A DNA stretch of 64,000 bases, from positions 1,426,001 through 1,490,000 of the forward strand of contig NZ_CP049902.1 of the NCBI RefSeq assembly GCF_018448495.1, written 5' to 3'. Every line of letters begins with the position of its first letter. The first letter of the stretch is position 1. Source of the DNA: Psychrobacter sp. WY6 (GTDB lineage: Bacteria; Pseudomonadota; Gammaproteobacteria; Pseudomonadales; Moraxellaceae). Shown here piece by piece: positions 42,199-52,661 of this stretch. A program made the position numbers and the translations under genes. Under the pieces are notes generated by a model. The model worked only from the letters and a program-made list of their open reading frames with translations, searched no databases and was not told the origin of the DNA.

Positions 42199-42577
42199 AG
42201 CATATGCTGACTTATCACCTATTTATTATTTGAGATAATGCTGTCACCAACTTAAATGACACCTTTACGTTAGAATGATAGATAGTAAATAATATAAAAC
42301 ATCTTTCTTATCAATGTATTAGATAGTATTTATTGGCTGTTGTGACTTTTCAAAACGGATTATCGTTATTTACAAAAATCATCAATTTAACCTGTTGCGA
42401 TTATAAAAAGCTGCTATAATCAGCCTGTACTCAAAAGATTTTAGGTCGTAATTTCAAGCTATCTAACGATATTTTGATCGTATTGACTGTTGCATTTAGC
42501 AGAAAATAGTTTGGGTATATATCAATTAATCGGTGATGACACACGTCTCGCCAACAGTTAAAGAGTTAGGAAAATTT
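42199..42577 (+). promoter_or_regulatory. Cold-shock gene leader region
   Basis: 379 bases without a gene upstream of the cold-shock gene. Known csp mRNAs have long structured leaders that control translation at low temperature. Stretches such as TTGCGATTATAAAAAGCTGCTATAAT (in part at 42397-42420) could hold a promoter. No specific cold box was identified. Confidence 0.4.
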
Positions 42578-42790
42578 ATGTCAGATAAAGTTGAAGGCAC
42601 TGTAAAGTGGTTTAATGAAGCTAAAGGTTTTGGTTTTATCGCTCAAGACAATGGCGGACAAGACGTATTCGCTCACTACAGCGCTATCCAAGGTGGTGGT
42701 TTCAAAACTCTAGCCGAAGGCCAAAAAGTGTCTTTCATCTTAGGTGATGGCAAAAAAGGCCCACAAGCCGAGCAAATCGAAGCTATCTAA
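42578..42790 (+). CDS. Cold-shock protein (CspA family)
   Basis: 70-residue single cold-shock domain acting as an RNA chaperone. RNP1 (KGFGFIAQ) and RNP2 (DVFAHYSAI) are intact. The ATG at 42578 has AGGA 6 bases upstream; the frame extends 15 codons further but without a ribosome-binding site. A strong terminator follows. Confidence 0.96.
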   Translation: MSDKVEGTVKWFNEAKGFGFIAQDNGGQDVFAHYSAIQGGGFKTLAEGQKVSFILGDGKKGPQAEQIEAI

Positions 42791-42910
42791 TCTCATTTGA
42801 CATCTGGTAAGCTGATTAGTCAGTAAGCTTGATGACAGTAAGATTATCAATATGCATTGATGCCTTTGTTTGTTAAAACAATAAAAATACTGTTTCAACT
42901 CTAAAAAAAA

Positions 42911-42937
42911 GCAACCTCTTATCAGGTTGCTTTTTTT
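42911..42937 (+). terminator. Intrinsic terminator after csp
   Basis: A 7-bp stem (GCAACCT with AGGTTGC), 6-base loop and seven T, with an A run on the other side. Confidence 0.9.
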
Positions 42938-43043
42938 ATGCCATTTTTCTCGCTATAAGCGTAAAATCATCAAAAGCATACTGATATTAGCTGTCAGTCA
43001 TCAGCACTGACTCAAAAAAGATCTAACAAAATAAGGTTGTTTT

Positions 43044-43609
43044 ATGAAGTGGGAGGCATGGTTTTCAATCGATTGGCAGCAAGTTTTGGGTATTTCTCTA
43101 TCTGCAATTGGTTTTTATTTAGGATTAATGTTATTTACAAGATTGATGGGGTTGCGAAGTTTCTCCAAGCTCTCAAGCCATGATTTTGCGATGACTGTCG
43201 GTATTGGCAGTATACTCGCTTCAACGGTGCTATCAGACACACCGTCATTAATGCAAGGGCTGTTTGCTGTCGCGGTATTATTTGTGATTCAAGGGGTTAT
43301 CTCATTTATCAGGCGTAAATTCAAACCTTTAAAATCTCTGATAGACAATCGAGCCATTATATGGCCCATGGCGAGTATTTTAGTGGAAATTTAAAAGAGG
43401 CCAATCTTAGTACCAGTGATGTTCAACAGGTTTTACGCAAGAATGGGATCAAGTCTAAAACGGAAGTATTTGCTGTCATTATGGAAACTACAGGGGATAT
43501 GAGTGTCATCAAAAATAATGCGGTTACGCCTGACTGGTCATTATTCGATGATATACGCGACAGTGAGTTGCTGATTGGTTCCAGTAAAACAGCAAATCGT
43601 AGATTTTGA
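43044..43609 (+). CDS. DUF421 membrane protein (frame break)
   Basis: YetF-like protein of about 188 residues. It has three N-terminal membrane segments, including the family motif LFTRLMGLRSFSKLSSHDFA, then the cytoplasmic DUF421 domain (LKEANLSTSDVQQVLRKNGI, VFAVIMETTGDMSVIK). The frame breaks near 43360 (ATTATATGGCC, one base short of IIxMAHGEYF). AAGG lies 7 bases before the ATG. Function unknown; relatives in Bacillus are linked to spore or envelope biology. Confidence 0.88.
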
Positions 43610-44052
43610 GTTTTTGATTGTTGTTCTCGATTGATGCCAACGAGATAGATCACAACAATCCATTAAGTAACTATCGTGTTGACAGTGCTAAAAACAGGTG
43701 AAATATTGAGAATGTAGGTTAAAGAAGGCTGTAAAATTGTGCACTTATAAACTATTTATTATAGAATGGTGACAAATTTATGACGCATTATTCACGGCGT
43801 TGTCTTGACCTTATGCCTGTGGTCACGCAAGATACAGGGGTCTGATTAACGGTTGGCTTAGCTTTAGCAGATTTTATCAATGAGTAGTGTGATACTAATA
43901 CCATTTTCGGTATTGTTTCTTCTTGCTTAATTAACTACTATCTGTTGACGCAGTAACAATCCTAAGTAGTATTTTGAACGACAGTTTAAAAAATGAACCT
44001 TTGGTTCTTAACTGACAATTTTTAATTCATAACATTAATAAACGAGGAACGT
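43610..44052. other. Intergenic region upstream of etfB
   Basis: 443 bases; no gene seen. It is AT-rich close to etfB, with GAGGAACG as the ribosome-binding site. No promoter could be fixed. Confidence 0.4.
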
Positions 44053-44801
44053 ATGAAAGCATTAGTAGCGGTCAAGCGTGTCATTGATTACAACGTAAAA
44101 GTTCGTGTAAAAGCTGACAACTCTGGCGTTGATTTATCAAACACTAAGATGTCAATCAACCCTTTTGATGAGATTGCAGTAGAAGAAGCGGTTCGTCTAA
44201 AAGAAGCGGGTGTGATTGATGAAATCATTGTTGCTTCAATCGGTCCAAAAGAATCACAAGAGCAAATTCGTGCAGCGTTAGCATTGGGCGCTGATCGTGG
44301 TGTTTTAGTGTTGACTGATGACAAGCCGTATCCATTACAAATTGCTAAGATCCTCAAAAATATCGCCGAGAGTGAAGGCACTGATATTATCTTATTGGGT
44401 AAGCAAGCCATTGATGATGATAACAATCAGACTGGTCAGATGCTAGCGGCATTGATGGGTATTGGTCAGGGTACGTTTGCATCAGAAGTAAAAGTTGAAG
44501 GCGATAAAGTAAACGTGACTCGTGAAATCGACGGTGGTTTACAGACGCTAGCACTTGAGCTACCAGCGGTTATACCACTGATTTACGTTTGAATGAGCCT
44601 CGTTATGCTAAATTGCCTAACATCATGAAAGCGAAGAAAAAGCCACTTGACGAAAAAACGCCGGCTGATTTTGGTGTTGATATGGCCTCTAAGCAAGAGA
44701 TCATTAAAGTTGTGCCACCTGCTGAACGTAAAGCTGGCATCAAAGTGGGTTCAGTGGATGAGTTGGTCGATAAGCTAAGAAACGAAGCAAAAATCATTTA
44801 A
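44053..44801 (+). CDS. etfB: Electron transfer flavoprotein beta subunit (frame break)
   Basis: Binds AMP and, with EtfA, shuttles electrons from acyl-CoA dehydrogenases to ETF:quinone oxidoreductase. It has [20 protein letters not shown], the AMP loop [16 protein letters not shown] and the recognition region [15 protein letters not shown]. The frame breaks near 44574 (GTTATACCACTG lacks one base to give [11 protein letters not shown]). Corrected length is 249 residues. Confidence 0.95.
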
Positions 44802-44955
44802 TGTTTCAATGATTGGATACTTCGCTACGGCATATCCTGTACAAGGCTATAGATTTAACTGATTTATTTTATATAAAATAATAGTTGTTCAAACAGCTTT
44901 GTACACAACAACCGCATGAATAGATGCGATTGATCGACAACAAAGGATTAAAATC

Positions 44956-45886
44956 ATGGCAATTTTGGTATATGCAGAACATGACAATGCCAGTCTAAAA
45001 AAGGCAACTTTGAATACCATCGCTGCTGCTAAGCAAATGGGTGATGATATCCATGTGTTGGTTGCAGGTAGTGGTGCTCAAGCTGTCGCTGACCAAGCAG
45101 CTAAAGCAGAAGGCGTGACTAAAGTATTATTAGCGGATAACGCTGCCTATGAGCATCAATTAGCGGGTAACGTCGCGCTATTGGTTGCTGATATCGCTGG
45201 TGATTACAGCCATATCCTTGCACCTGCTACCACCACTGGTAAAAACTTTATGCCACGCGTTGCCGCTTTACTTGACGTAAGCATGCTATCAGAAATCTCA
45301 GCCGTCGTAGATGCGCAAACGTTTGAGCGTCCTATCTATGCTGGTAACGCAACAGCAACTGTTAAGACCACAGAAGATAAAGTCGTCATGACAGTACGTA
45401 CCACGGCTTTTGACCCAGTAGCAAGCGAAGGTGGTTCAGCTACTGTTGAGACAATCGACAACGTGCAAGAAACTGGCAAAGCAAGCTTCGTTAATGAAGA
45501 GATGGCGAAATCTGACCGTCCTGAATTGACTTCAGCAGGCATTGTGGTTTCTGGTGGTCGTGCATTGGCAAATGGTGAAAACTTCACCAAATATATCGAA
45601 CCATTGGCTGATAAACTTGGCGCTGCTGTTGGCGCATCACGTGCCGCTGTTGACGCAGGGTATGTGCCAAACGATATGCAGGTCGGTCAAACGGGTAAAA
45701 TCGTTGCACCAGACTTATATATCGCAGCGGGCATTCAGGTGCGATCAGCATTTAGCGGGTATGAAAGATTCTAAAGTTATTGTTGCTATCAACAATGACC
45801 CAGAAGCACCTATCGCTAGCATTGCTGATTACTTCTTAGAAGCGGATTTATTTACAGCATTACCTGAGCTTACTAGCAAGATTTAA
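44956..45886 (+). CDS. etfA: Electron transfer flavoprotein alpha subunit (two frame breaks)
   Basis: Carries the FAD of ETF. The C-terminal FAD-binding motifs are [24 protein letters not shown] and [20 protein letters not shown]. Two single-base losses close together (near 45736, ATTCAGG for ATTTCAGG, and 45750, ATCAGC for ATCCAGC) break the frame; [20 protein letters not shown] is restored. Corrected length is 310 residues. Confidence 0.95.
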
Positions 45887-45912
45887 TCGTTATTTAGTGA
45901 TTAGTTAAGTAG

Positions 45913-45942
45913 AAAACCCGCTATTATTTATAGCGGGTTTTT
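45913..45942. terminator. Terminator between etfA and convergent methyltransferase
   Basis: An 11-bp stem (AAAACCCGCTA with TAGCGGGTTTT), 7-base loop and T run. Confidence 0.88.
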
Positions 45943-45981
45943 CGTATTTGAGAGGTATTTTTTTGATTCAGTCAAACAACA

Positions 45982-46776
45982 TTAGTTATAGTTTCTTTGA
46001 CGCAGCGTCTCATATAAGCACAATGAGCCTGCAATGGCGACATTCAAACTTTCTTGACCATTAGGCTGTGGTAGAGCGATAGGGGTGGCGCACTGCATCA
46101 GCTCATCACAAACACCTTGTCCCTCATGCCCCATAATCCAAGCGATAGGTTTTTTTAAGTCATGTTGATAAATGACTGTATCAGTATGGGAGCTGGTAGC
46201 AAATAGCGGTGTTTGCACATGCTCCAAAATATCTTGCACATTTAGACCTTCATAAATAGTCAGAGCAAACTGAGCGCCCATGCCTGCTCGTAATGTCTTA
46301 GGAGACCACACTTGTGCTGTCGCACTGGTACAGAGTATATTTTTGATGCCAACCGCTGCTGCGGTGCGTAATAGCGTGCCCACATTGCCGCTGTCTTGCA
46401 CATCATTTAAAATCAAGCAGTCATCATTAATCATCGATAAACTAGGCGTTGGTACCTTAATGATTGCCATGATATCGATACCAGTACCTAAGCTACGAAT
46501 GCTCTCATACAGCGAATTTGATAAGGTTAAAGTAGGCGTATAAGTAGGCAAGCGCGTCAAAATTTGCTGAACCTCAGGATGGTTGTGCGCAGACTCTGCG
46601 AGTAGGATTTGGACAAACGGGTAGTCGCTACGCAGCGCCGCATCGATGAGATGCACGCCCTCAATCAACGTTTGACCTTGCTTCTTCCGCTGCCGCGCTT
46701 GCGTTAACAAGGATTTGACAAGTTTAACGGTCGTGTTTTTATCTGAGGTAATAAGCTCGGTGGGATTTGCTACCAT
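45982..46776 (-). CDS. SpoU/TrmH-family RNA 2'-O-methyltransferase
   Basis: 264 residues from the ATG at 46776. It has an N-terminal L30e-like substrate-binding domain and the three SPOUT motifs: DVQDSGNVGTLLRTAAA, IMGHEGQGV and LPQPNGQESLNVAIAGSLCL. Related enzymes methylate 2'-OH groups in rRNA or tRNA; which RNA is modified cannot be told from sequence (RlmB/TrmH relatives). Confidence 0.9.
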   Translation of the reverse strand: MVANPTELITSDKNTTVKLVKSLLTQARQRKKQGQTLIEGVHLIDAALRSDYPFVQILLAESAHNHPEVQQILTRLPTYTPTLTLSNSLYESIRSLGTGIDIMAIIKVPTPSLSMINDDCLILNDVQDSGNVGTLLRTAAAVGIKNILCTSATAQVWSPKTLRAGMGAQFALTIYEGLNVQDILEHVQTPLFATSSHTDTVIYQHDLKKPIAWIMGHEGQGVCDELMQCATPIALPQPNGQESLNVAIAGSLCLYETLRQRNYN

Positions 46777-46880
46777 AGTAGATCGCTTAGAAAAAAATAT
46801 AGAAAAATTAAACAATCAGTATAAAGTATTACAAATGCTCTGGCTTTATACTGATTATTATCAAAGTAACGTTAAAGTGC

Positions 46881-47864
46881 TTATTTATCAGCGTAAGTTA
46901 CATGCAGATTTTTAACATAATCGACTTCATTTTTACTGCCTAGTACCACGGGAACGCGTTGGTGAATATCGGTTGGCTCTATGTCTAAAATGCGATTGAC
47001 TGCATCAGTAGCAGCGCCACCCGCACGCTCAATCAATAAGCTCATTGGATTGGCTTCATACATCAAGCGTAATTTGCCCGCTTTATTGGCATATTTGGTA
47101 TCGAACGGATAAGTGAAGAGACCACCACGACATAAAATACGATGCACATCACCGACCATGGCCGCCACCCAGCGTGTATTGAAATCGCGACCACGGACAC
47201 CCGTTTCGCCAGCAATTAACTCATCGATATACTGCTGCATGGGTGCGCGCCAGTAGCGGTAGTTTGAAGCATTGATGGCATATTCGCTGGTATTGATATC
47301 GATTTGCACGTTTTCTTGTATTAATACATAATCGTTAGTGTCAGGATCTAGGCTAAACATCACGACATGATCGGCGATAGTTAGCGCTAGTACGGTAGAG
47401 GTGCCATAAAGCAAATAACCGGCGGCTAACTGTTGATTGCCTGCTTGTAAAAAATCAGCATTCTCACTGATTTGACCTTGGCGCTGGTACGGTAAAACGG
47501 AAAAGATAGTGCCAACGGCCATATTAATATCGATGTTTGATGAACCATCAAGCGGGTCGAACAATACCAACAAACTGCCATCTGCATTGGCAGGGGTAGC
47601 ATCGTCAAGCTCTTCTGAGGCCACGCCTGCACAATGGGTATTTTTCGCCAAAGCATCTAACAATAAGTCATTGGCCAGTACGTCCAGTTTCTTTTGATCT
47701 TCACCTTGGACGTTTTGGTTGCCAGCTTCGCCTAGAATGTCTGCTAGTGCCCCTTTTCTCAATAATTGTGAGATGGTTTTACCCACGTCGGTGACAGTCG
47801 TAATAACGTCACTCAGTGCAGGATTGGGTGAATAATCATTGAGATAGTCTGTAAGGGTTGTCAT
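46881..47864 (-). CDS. fbp: Fructose-1,6-bisphosphatase class I
   Basis: Gluconeogenic removal of the 1-phosphate from fructose 1,6-bisphosphate. 327 residues; metal-site motifs ASEELDD and [11 protein letters not shown] and the active-site [17 protein letters not shown] lies 6 bases before the ATG. Same strand as the methyltransferase downstream. Confidence 0.97.
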   Translation of the reverse strand: MTTLTDYLNDYSPNPALSDVITTVTDVGKTISQLLRKGALADILGEAGNQNVQGEDQKKLDVLANDLLLDALAKNTHCAGVASEELDDATPANADGSLLVLFDPLDGSSNIDINMAVGTIFSVLPYQRQGQISENADFLQAGNQQLAAGYLLYGTSTVLALTIADHVVMFSLDPDTNDYVLIQENVQIDINTSEYAINASNYRYWRAPMQQYIDELIAGETGVRGRDFNTRWVAAMVGDVHRILCRGGLFTYPFDTKYANKAGKLRLMYEANPMSLLIERAGGAATDAVNRILDIEPTDIHQRVPVVLGSKNEVDYVKNLHVTYADK

Positions 47865-48276
47865 AAGGCTTCCTAATAAATGCTGTTAAAATAAAGGCTA
47901 CTGAAACTAAGGATTAAATAAGGGGTTGAAAAATCGGTTGGGTCGCACGTTACAGACCTAAATCTGGCAAATTTTTAAATACCTCGCACGGCATCTTTGT
48001 CCTGACCACAAAATCAGCTACACTATCATTATATTTATTTATCGTTTGGCTAAGCGGATTTTTGATGATGGTTTTGACAGGTCTATGGCTACTGCCCAAG
48101 AGGATGACAATGGCTGTTTTTTACGGCGCTATGTCTCTCACTGCCACTGGGGTAAATTGTAGCAAATAAGTGCCAAAATGTCCTTGTCTCTGTGCTTATC
48201 GTCGACTATAAATCGCCAAAAAACGCATAAATAATGATTATTAAATCATATAAACCAACAATAAAGACCTGCCATT
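47865..48276. other. Divergent intergenic region fbp / pyrB
   Basis: 412 bases between divergent genes; no gene seen. It contains TTATTTATCGTTTGGC-like AT-rich stretches, but no clear promoter pair. Confidence 0.4.
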
Positions 48277-49350
48277 ATGCCAAATTCTATCGATAGCCGC
48301 TCAACTCAGACAGTCTCGCCAACGGATTATGCCAAATTCGACCCTGATACCATTCATGAGAAACTTGATGCGTCGTTAAGTCGTCCGCAGCTTAATAGCG
48401 ATGGCAGTATTCGCCATTTTTTGGGGGTAGAAGGTCTTAATAAAGCGCAGCTGCAAGCGATTATTGCCAAAGCAGAGACGTTTTTTGATGATAATGGACA
48501 GCTCATTAACCGTCCTGAGCTCGAAGGCTATACGGTGATGAATTTGTTTTTTGAACCGTCAACGCGTACCCGTACGACCTTTGAAGTAGCCGAAAAGCGT
48601 CTCGGTGCCAATGTGCTCAATATCGATATCGAGCGCTCTAGTACCAAAAAAGGTGAAAGCTTGCGCGATACGCTGTGGAATCTACAAGCCATGACGGCAG
48701 ATATCTTTGTGATACGGCATTCAGCATCAGGTGCTGCCCATTTTATGGCAACAGAGGTGACACCCGATATTGCTATTATTAATGGCGGTGATGGCTGGCA
48801 TGCGCATCCAACGCAAGGGATGCTTGATATGCTCACTATTCATCGTGAAGCGCCGCGCCCATTTGAGGAATTGTCAGTGGCTATCGTTGGCGATATCAAG
48901 CATTCGCGAGTGGCGCGCTCAGACATTAGTGCTCTGCAAACTTTAGGCGTCAAAGACATCCGTGTCTGTGCGCCGCGTACCTTATTACCGAAAGGCATTG
49001 AACGTTTTGGGGTACAAGTCTATGAAGATATGAATGACTGTGTCACGGACTGTGATGTCATTATGGGATTAAGAATACAAAACGAACGTATCGGCTCGCC
49101 ACTATTGGCATCATCGAGTGAATATTATAAACACTACGGTATTACACCAGAGCGCATGGCATTGGCCAAGCCCGATGCGTTGGTCATGCATCCAGGGCCG
49201 ATGAACCGCGGTGTTGAGATTGCATCAAGCGTTGCCGATGGCGACCAGTCAGTGATTTTAAAACAGGTGAATAACGGCATCGCTATTCGTATGGCAGTAC
49301 TGTCATTAGCTATGGAAGGTCAGCGCGCTCACCAAGCTGCGAGCAAATAA
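48277..49350 (+). CDS. pyrB: Aspartate carbamoyltransferase catalytic chain
   Basis: First committed step of pyrimidine synthesis. 357 residues: carbamoyl-phosphate loop [24 protein letters not shown] and [12 protein letters not shown] roughly 40-residue N-terminal extension precedes the core, as in pseudomonad-type (class A) ATCases, which form a complex with an inactive dihydroorotase. That partner is the next gene. Confidence 0.96.
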   Translation: MPNSIDSRSTQTVSPTDYAKFDPDTIHEKLDASLSRPQLNSDGSIRHFLGVEGLNKAQLQAIIAKAETFFDDNGQLINRPELEGYTVMNLFFEPSTRTRTTFEVAEKRLGANVLNIDIERSSTKKGESLRDTLWNLQAMTADIFVIRHSASGAAHFMATEVTPDIAIINGGDGWHAHPTQGMLDMLTIHREAPRPFEELSVAIVGDIKHSRVARSDISALQTLGVKDIRVCAPRTLLPKGIERFGVQVYEDMNDCVTDCDVIMGLRIQNERIGSPLLASSSEYYKHYGITPERMALAKPDALVMHPGPMNRGVEIASSVADGDQSVILKQVNNGIAIRMAVLSLAMEGQRAHQAASK

Positions 49351-49410
49351 TTCTTTGCCTCGCTGTTTTATATTTATTTATCCCATTTTATTGATACGGT
49401 AATAACGCTC

Positions 49411-50623
49411 ATGACAACTATGTTAAATACGGATGCACCGATACTTAACCATCTTCCTCAATCATTTAAAGACTCACTATCAAGTGCTGCGACAGATAAG
49501 TTGGCGTCACTCGAAGCTGGGCGTGAAATGTGGCTACTGCCGCCTTTGGTGGATCTGTGCGCCCGCCTACGTGAACCAGGTCAACAACAACATGGCACTT
49601 TGGAGTCAGAAGGGCGCGCTGCTCGCGCTAATGGTTTTTTGCATGTGGTCATTCCTCCTGATACCAATCCTATCTTAGAGAACGGTTCATTATTAAAAGG
49701 CTTACGTGAGCGCGCGCTTGGTGATGGCGGCATATATTTGCATATTTTGGGTGCATTGACTGCTGGTTTAGAAGGCGAGCGTCCATCAAATATCGCTGGG
49801 CTTAAAAAAGGCGGTTGCATAGCCGTTTCTAATGCGCGCCGCCCTTTTCGCAATGATTTAGTATTACTGCGTACACTGGAATACGCCGCGACTTTTAATA
49901 TGAAAGTATTCTTTTATCCTGATGAACCAAGTCTATCTGGTGATGGCGTGGCGCATGAAGGTTATATCGCGTCATATCACGGCTTGCAAGGGATTCCTTG
50001 GATCGCTGAAACGGTTGCCTTGTCAACGCAGTTGCTAATGGTTGGAAGAAACGGGCATCGCTGCTCACTTTAGTCAATTATCCTGTAAATCTTCAATCGA
50101 ATTGATGCGCTGGGCAAAAGATAAAGGCTTGCCCGTGACTTGTGATGTGGCGATGCATCAGTTGTATTTGACCGATGATAATTTAGAGGGTTTTAACGCC
50201 CAAGCCTATGTATTACCACCCCTGCGTAGTAATACCGATCAGCAAGCCATCCGCCGTGGTCTAAAAGATGGCACCATTGATGCGATATGTAGCCATCATG
50301 AACCCTTGAACAGTACCGCTAAAAAAGCCCCATTTGCTGAGAGCACACCAGGCATCTCAAATTTTGATACCTTTATGGCGCTGGCTTGTCAGCTAGTCAA
50401 TGATGAGGTGTTAACCTTAGAGCAACTTGTCGATAAAATCTGTCTCAATCCGGCGAAAATCGCTGGTATTAGTGAGCAATATGAAAAAATCGGCGGCGCA
50501 GTACTGGTGGATCCTAATTTGGAGTGGCAAGTGACCGCCCAATCCATGCTGTCCAATGGTAAAAACACGCCATTCTTTAATCAGCAGTTGCAAGGCCGCG
50601 TTGTGGAGACTTTCTTTGGCTAA
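49411..50623 (+). CDS. Dihydroorotase-like protein PyrC' without metal ligands (frame break)
   Basis: About 404 residues. The dihydroorotase fold is recognisable (LREPGQ, IPPDTNPILENGS, CSHHEPLN, GISNFDTFMAL), but the zinc HxH that should precede LREPG is replaced by CAR (VDLCARLREPG). The likely role is therefore structural, as a PyrB partner of the pseudomonad PyrC' type. The frame breaks near 50042 (ATGGTTGGAAG), resuming with LEETGIAAHFSQLS. 60 bases after pyrB. Confidence 0.88.
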
Positions 50624-51165
50624 TTTGCCTAGGCAGGATGATAGTCTGCAACCATCCTCGAAGGATAACGATCATCACTTGCACAACCAAACCATCAAGT
50701 CGCACAGTACTGCCAGTGAGTCTATCAAAGCGGTGGCAATCTATGAGGTGGTTAAAGGGATCGGTGCACTATTAGGGGCGGCTTTATGGTCATGGCATAC
50801 TGACCTTGAGCATTGGCTGACGACAGCGACTGCTTCTTGGCAACAGACTTTTGGACAGCTACTGGCACCGCAAGTTGACAGTGCAGTACGGATTGCCCAG
50901 CAGGCAAGTAAAAACTGGCCATTATTCTTGTTATTAATCTTTGCTTACGCCAGTTTGCGTTTCCTTGAGGCTTATGGCTTATGGCAAGATAAAACATGGG
51001 CGTATTGGTTTGGTTGGTGTGCTGGGTTATGGGGTGTTTATTCCTATTGAGCTTTACTATCTAATCGTTAGCCCATTTGATTGGTTTAAGCTTGGGATAT
51101 TAGTCTCGAATCTTCTTATTGTGGTCGTGGTCTATCGTAATATGAAGCGTAAAGGCTTGATATAA
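50616..51165 (+). CDS. DUF2127 membrane protein (frame break)
   Basis: About 183 residues. A polar, His/Ser-rich N-terminus of 40 residues precedes membrane segments (AVAIYEVVKGIGALLGAALW, NWPLFLLLIFAYASLRFLEA, then VLGYGVFIPIELYYLIV and LGILVSNLLIVVVVY) typical of DUF2127. The frame breaks near 51015. No ATG is available; a TTG at 50616 has GGAG 7 bases upstream and overlaps the end of pyrC' by eight bases, indicating coupling. Function unknown. Confidence 0.8.
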
Positions 51166-51208
51166 AAAGGGCTTATATAGCGGCGATCCAAAAAACTGAA
51201 TGTGTATG

Positions 51209-51247
51209 AAAAAGCCAGCACAAGATACTGTCTTATGCTGGCTTTTC
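51209..51247. terminator. Bidirectional terminator DUF2127 / antiporter
   Basis: An 11-bp stem (AAAAGCCAGCA with TGCTGGCTTTT) that extends inwards by AAGA/TCTT after one mismatch. It lies between convergent genes. Confidence 0.8.
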
Positions 51248-51283
51248 TGTTGCTAAAACGATGGGCTTAAAACTGGTTATAAA

Positions 51284-52556
51284 TTATGGCTTTGCTGTAC
51301 TTTTATCAGTACGAATGCTTTTGGCGACTTTGCCAATACTCAAACCTTGCACCAAGATAGAGAATATCACCACTGCATAAGTGAGCGCCAACAAGATATC
51401 GCGTTCGGTTCCCAGCGGTAGCTGCAACACTAAAGCAACCGAAATACCCCCACGTAATCCGCCCCATGTCAGCACTTTCCATGCACCAGTCGGTAAATCG
51501 AGCTGACGATGAAAGGTTTTGGTCGTCATACCTACAACGATAAAACGTGCAACTAGGGCAATGACAATCGTCAGGCCAGCGGCGATAAATAAATTACCCG
51601 AATAAGCAATCATCACTACTTCTAAACCGATGAGTACGAATAAAATAGCGTTGAGAATTTCATCGATTAATTCCCAAAATAGATCAATATAATGCCGCGT
51701 TTTATCGCTCATCGCCAATGCTCGTCCGCGATTACCAACCATCAACCCCATCATCACCATGGCGAGTGGTCCTGATAAATGCCAATGGCTGGCGAGTGCA
51801 TAACCACCTATCACACCAGCAAGCGTTAATAACACTTCTTCTTGATAGCTATCGATACTTTTCAGCATGTAATACAAAATCGCCCCAAGTACTAAGCCAA
51901 AAATAATGCCGCCACCGGCTTCAACCGCTAAGGTATGCGCCACATAATTGGCGGTTGGGATATCACCACTGGATAAAATACCTAGCAGCAATACAAAGAT
52001 GACGACGCCGATACCATCGTTAAATAAAGACTCACCCGCGATGACCGTCTCTATACTTTTTGGCGCGCCAGCCGATGAAAGGATGCCCATCACGGCAATG
52101 GGGTCGGTCGGTGATATTAGAGCACCGAATAGCAAACACCAAAGAAACGGCAAACCGAAACCAAGCAGCGGCAGCATAAAATAAAGCGCCGTGGCGATAA
52201 GCATCGCAGAGACAATGGTACCGACGCAAGCAAGGATGCCAATAGGCAGCTTATAACGTTTTAAATCGCTGATATTGACGTGCAGCGCTCCTGCGAACAG
52301 TAGCATAGAGAGCATGCCGTCTAATAAAACTTCGGTAAAATCAAGCTGCTCTAATAAGCTTACTTCATAATCAATCAGCTGATCAAATCCCAAAAATCCC
52401 AAAAATATGGCGCCAATAGATAATAAAATGGAGATAACCATCACGCCAATCGTGGTCGGTAGACCAATAAAACGATGGTTAACATAAGTTAATAGGGGTG
52501 ATGGATAAAAATATGGCGCTGATTTCAAGTATGGTTAGGCTACTGGTAGGGGCCAT
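51284..52556 (-). CDS. nhaP: CPA1 Na+/H+ antiporter, NhaP type (frame break)
   Basis: Inner-membrane cation/proton exchanger with about 12 hydrophobic segments. The family motifs FNDGIGVVIFVLLL (ion site) and WGGLRGGISVALVLQLP are present. Near 52496 the frame breaks within a C run (ATCACCCCTATT), so the first membrane helix (SLTILEISAIFLSIT) lies in another frame. I chose the ATG at 52556; 52590 is also possible. About 424 residues. Confidence 0.88.
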
Positions 52557-52661
52557 GAAAAAATTCTCAAGTGAGTTTAAAATTGTCATAAGCTTAGCGC
52601 TTACAAACACTAAATAGGTTTTGATTTAGTTATCGTTTGTCTTTTTATTTTGATTGCGTTT

